Both the position numbers and the translations under genes were made by a program. This document shows, piece after piece, positions 5,065-6,012 of a DNA stretch of 6,012 nt. The stretch spans positions 1 to 6,012 of the forward strand of contig JAGGSL010000073.1 in the NCBI GenBank assembly GCA_021159125.1. The letters are read 5' to 3'. Below the pieces are notes generated by a model. The model did no database searches and was not told where the DNA came from. It worked only from the letters and a program-made list of their open reading frames with translations. How positions within the stretch are numbered: the first letter of the stretch is position 1; each line of letters opens with the position of its first letter. The stretch comes from Thermoplasmata archaeon (GTDB lineage Archaea > Thermoplasmatota > E2 > UBA202 > DSCA01).

Positions 5065-5729
5065 TCCGACTTGTGAGTTATGGTCTGTACATCGTGACTT
5101 CGAAGAAAAGCAGAGAACTCAACGGGCAGATAGCAAATACCGTTTTTCAGGTGTGCGCCGAGCCGCCTATGATAGCGGTTTGCATAAATAAAAAAAATTA
5201 CACACATGAGTTTATAGAGGAAAGCAGGGTTTTTGCTATTTCCATTCTTTCAAAAGAAGCACCTATGAAGCTCATAGGTCAATTCGGGTTCAAAAGTGGC
5301 AGGGATATCGATAAATTTGAAAATGTGAATTATAAAGTTGGCAAAACAGGAGCGCCTTTAGTTACCGACTTTACAGTCGGATTCATAGAGGCAGAGGTTA
5401 TGAAAAGCATGGAGGTAGGCACTCATACGCTCTTTGTGGGCAAGGTTGTTGAGGCAAGTGTTTTGGGAAGAGAAGAGCCCTTGACCTATGCTTACTACCA
5501 TGAAATAAAGGGCGGCAGATCGCCTGAGACTGCGCCCACCTATATAAAAAGCGAGGAGGTGAATAAAGTGGACAAATATGTATGCCAGATATGCGGGTAC
5601 GTGTACGACCCTGAAAAAGGAGATCCTGACGGAGGTATAGCCCCGGGGACTGCATTTGAGGACATACCTGATGACTGGGTCTGCCCTGTATGTGGCGCAT
5701 CTAAAGACCAATTCAAGAAGATGGAATGA
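5049..5729 (+). CDS. hrb: High-molecular-weight rubredoxin (flavin reductase domain fused to rubredoxin)
   Basis: This 226-residue protein is a two-domain electron carrier. Residues about 1-160 form an FMN-binding split-barrel flavin reductase domain; SYGLYIVTSKK, LNGQIANTVFQ, EPPMIAVCINKKN and THEFIEESRVFAISIL are typical of this group. A linker of about 15 residues leads to a complete rubredoxin at about 175-226, with Fe ligands C179, C182, C212 and C215 (CQICGYVYDPEKGDPDGGI and DDWVCPVCGASKDQF). The domain order, the start MDxRA and the length match the Hrb protein described from Moorella, which passes electrons from NADH to a flavodiiron protein for NO or O2 reduction. No flavodiiron gene is in the window, so the partner may be elsewhere, or may be rubrerythrin from the first operon. 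It sits behind its own TATA-like element with a possibly leaderless start. Confidence 0.94.
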   Translation: MDARAFRLVSYGLYIVTSKKSRELNGQIANTVFQVCAEPPMIAVCINKKNYTHEFIEESRVFAISILSKEAPMKLIGQFGFKSGRDIDKFENVNYKVGKTGAPLVTDFTVGFIEAEVMKSMEVGTHTLFVGKVVEASVLGREEPLTYAYYHEIKGGRSPETAPTYIKSEEVNKVDKYVCQICGYVYDPEKGDPDGGIAPGTAFEDIPDDWVCPVCGASKDQFKKME

Positions 5730-5829
5730 ATCTGAATCCAAAATCAGTAGCTGGTACGAAATCAGATGAAAAAGTAGAGAGATAGGCATTTCCTATTCTT
5801 TGCACCCGAGTTTCTCCAGCTATTTCTTC

Positions 5830-5850
5830 AAATCTTTTTAACCGTCTTTT
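5830..5850 (+). terminator. Putative archaeal oligo-T terminator after hrb
   Basis: TCTTTTT (5833-5839) and TCTTTT (5845-5850) form two closely spaced T-rich tracts about 100 nt downstream of hrb. Archaeal RNA polymerase can terminate at oligo-T tracts without a strong hairpin. The only nearby stem, at 5781-5797, is short and too far upstream to act as an intrinsic hairpin. The assignment is by composition and position only. Confidence 0.35.
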
Positions 5851-6008
5851 CCTGATAACAAACATATCAAAATCACATTTGATCCGAAACGGTATGTATC
5901 ACGCCAGTATAACTTACCAGGGGTAAGTTCTTTGTTTATATTTAGTTCGCTTGCCGCCCATTCCGCTTTTCTTGGCAATAAACGGAATATTGCAAATGAT
6001 GATTTCAT
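5838..6008 (-). CDS. Weak minus-strand open frame, unrecognised, possibly partial
   Basis: On the minus strand, an ATG at 6008-6006 opens 56 codons ending in TAA at 5840-5838. The frame also continues open to the window edge, so it could be the end of a longer convergent gene. The product begins MKSSFAIFRLLPRKAEW and contains TPGKLYWRDTYRFGSN; I do not recognise it. Against coding use, three of four arginines are CGT whereas the surrounding genes strongly prefer AGA/AGG, and the frame covers the palindrome and TATA-like element described below. No Shine-Dalgarno sequence can be judged because only four bases precede the ATG. It is listed because it is the only open frame of any length here. 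Confidence 0.18.
   Translation of the reverse strand: MKSSFAIFRLLPRKAEWAASELNINKELTPGKLYWRDTYRFGSNVILICLLSGKDG
5911..5929. repeat. Perfect 8-bp inverted repeat with 3-nt spacer, adjacent to a TATA-like box
   Basis: AACTTACC-AGG-GGTAAGTT is a perfect inverted repeat, 19 bp in all. A TATA-like sequence, TTTATATTT (5935-5943), begins six bases downstream, and a start site would be expected near 5965. That is the geometry of a transcription factor site next to a promoter serving a gene beyond the window edge. As RNA it would be a tight hairpin, followed by CTTTGTTTATATTT, which is only moderately T-rich. Confidence 0.45.
5960..5993. repeat. Two overlapping, mutually exclusive inverted repeats
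   Basis: Repeat A pairs ATTCCG (5960-5965) with CGGAAT (5983-5988) and can extend by TTT/AAA with one bulged C at 5966. Repeat B pairs GCAATA (5975-5980) with TATTGC (5988-5993). The left arm of B lies inside the loop of A and the right arms share base 5988, so RNA could form one or the other but not both. If transcribed from the TATA-like box at 5935-5943 it would lie at the 5' end of a leader. This may be chance in AT-rich DNA. Confidence 0.3.
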
Positions 6009-6012
6009 AGGC

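Larger units (their letters stand above)
5730..6012. other. 283-nt region without a confident gene
   Basis: After the hrb stop there is no well-supported coding region on either strand to the window edge. The first 80 bases include a weak inverted repeat, GATAGG-CATTT-CCTATT (5781-5797). T-rich tracts follow (5821-5850), then a perfect palindrome, a TATA-like box and overlapping inverted repeats (5911-5993), which are listed separately. A short + strand ATG at 5894 runs only ten codons. A 56-codon minus-strand frame is also listed separately with low confidence. Confidence 0.6.

Noticed and set aside
5358..5789. 143-codon minus-strand open frame opposite hrb
   Set aside because: It is antisense to the conserved flavin reductase and rubredoxin domains, with no recognisable product.
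5781..5797. GATAGG-CATTT-CCTATT stem as an intrinsic terminator of hrb
   Set aside because: The stem is only 5-6 bp, AT-rich, and not followed by a continuous T tract. The downstream oligo-T runs are a better candidate.
5894..5926. Ten-codon + strand ORF (MYHASITYQG) in the tail
   Set aside because: It is too short, has no ribosome site, and its end coincides with the palindrome.
1..6012. CRISPR array, tRNA, rRNA or insertion sequence
   Set aside because: No regularly spaced repeats, cloverleaf-forming segment, rRNA-like sequence, transposase or terminal inverted repeats were seen on either strand.

Overview
The window looks like a piece of chromosome from an anaerobic prokaryote, most likely a euryarchaeon (possibly a Thermoplasmata-type lineage; this assignment is inference). 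The reasons are the AT-rich TATA-like elements upstream of the gene blocks, an Arg codon bias toward AGA/AGG and an Ile bias toward ATA, a minimal two-gene sufC-sufB Fe-S assembly pair, and a set of anaerobe-type oxygen and peroxide defence proteins. Anaerobic Firmicutes carry several of the same families, so a bacterial origin is not formally excluded. All confident genes are on the + strand.

Region 1 (about 20-2978) is a compact five-gene operon behind a TATA-like promoter. It encodes rubrerythrin, an AhpE/AhpC-TSA type peroxiredoxin, a BCP/PrxQ-like peroxiredoxin, a 61-residue helix-turn-helix protein, and a 435-residue DUF438-hemerythrin-PAS protein. Gaps are 9, 1, -4 and 1 nt, and each gene has a readable Shine-Dalgarno sequence. 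The first three genes remove peroxide. The last two look like a regulator and an O2/redox sensor, making this a self-contained peroxide-defence and sensing operon.

Region 2 (2979-4680) holds sufC and a short sufB/sufD-like gene that overlap by 11 nt. This is the minimal scaffold ATPase/scaffold pair (SUF or 'SMS' type) that builds Fe-S clusters, the cell component most easily damaged by oxygen.

Region 3 (4681-5009) is a decayed fragment of a YyaL/DUF255 (thioredoxin-domain, SSP411-like) gene. Only the C-terminal part remains, and it is broken by a frameshift: the family's terminal Cys-containing motif is found in a different frame from the rest.

Region 4 (5010-5729) is a probable single gene with its own TATA-like element and a possibly leaderless start. 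It encodes a high-molecular-weight rubredoxin (Hrb: flavin reductase domain fused to rubredoxin), a plausible electron donor to rubrerythrin or to a flavodiiron protein. No flavodiiron protein is present in the window.

Region 5 (5730-6012) has no confident gene. It contains T-rich tracts suitable for archaeal termination, a perfect 8-bp palindrome next to a TATA-like element, two mutually exclusive inverted repeats, and a weak minus-strand open frame.

I see no CRISPR array, tRNA, rRNA or insertion sequence. The unifying theme is oxygen and peroxide tolerance plus Fe-S repair in an anaerobe. The least explained parts are the HTH/DUF438-PAS pair, the cysteine make-up of the two peroxiredoxins, and the structured tail of the window.
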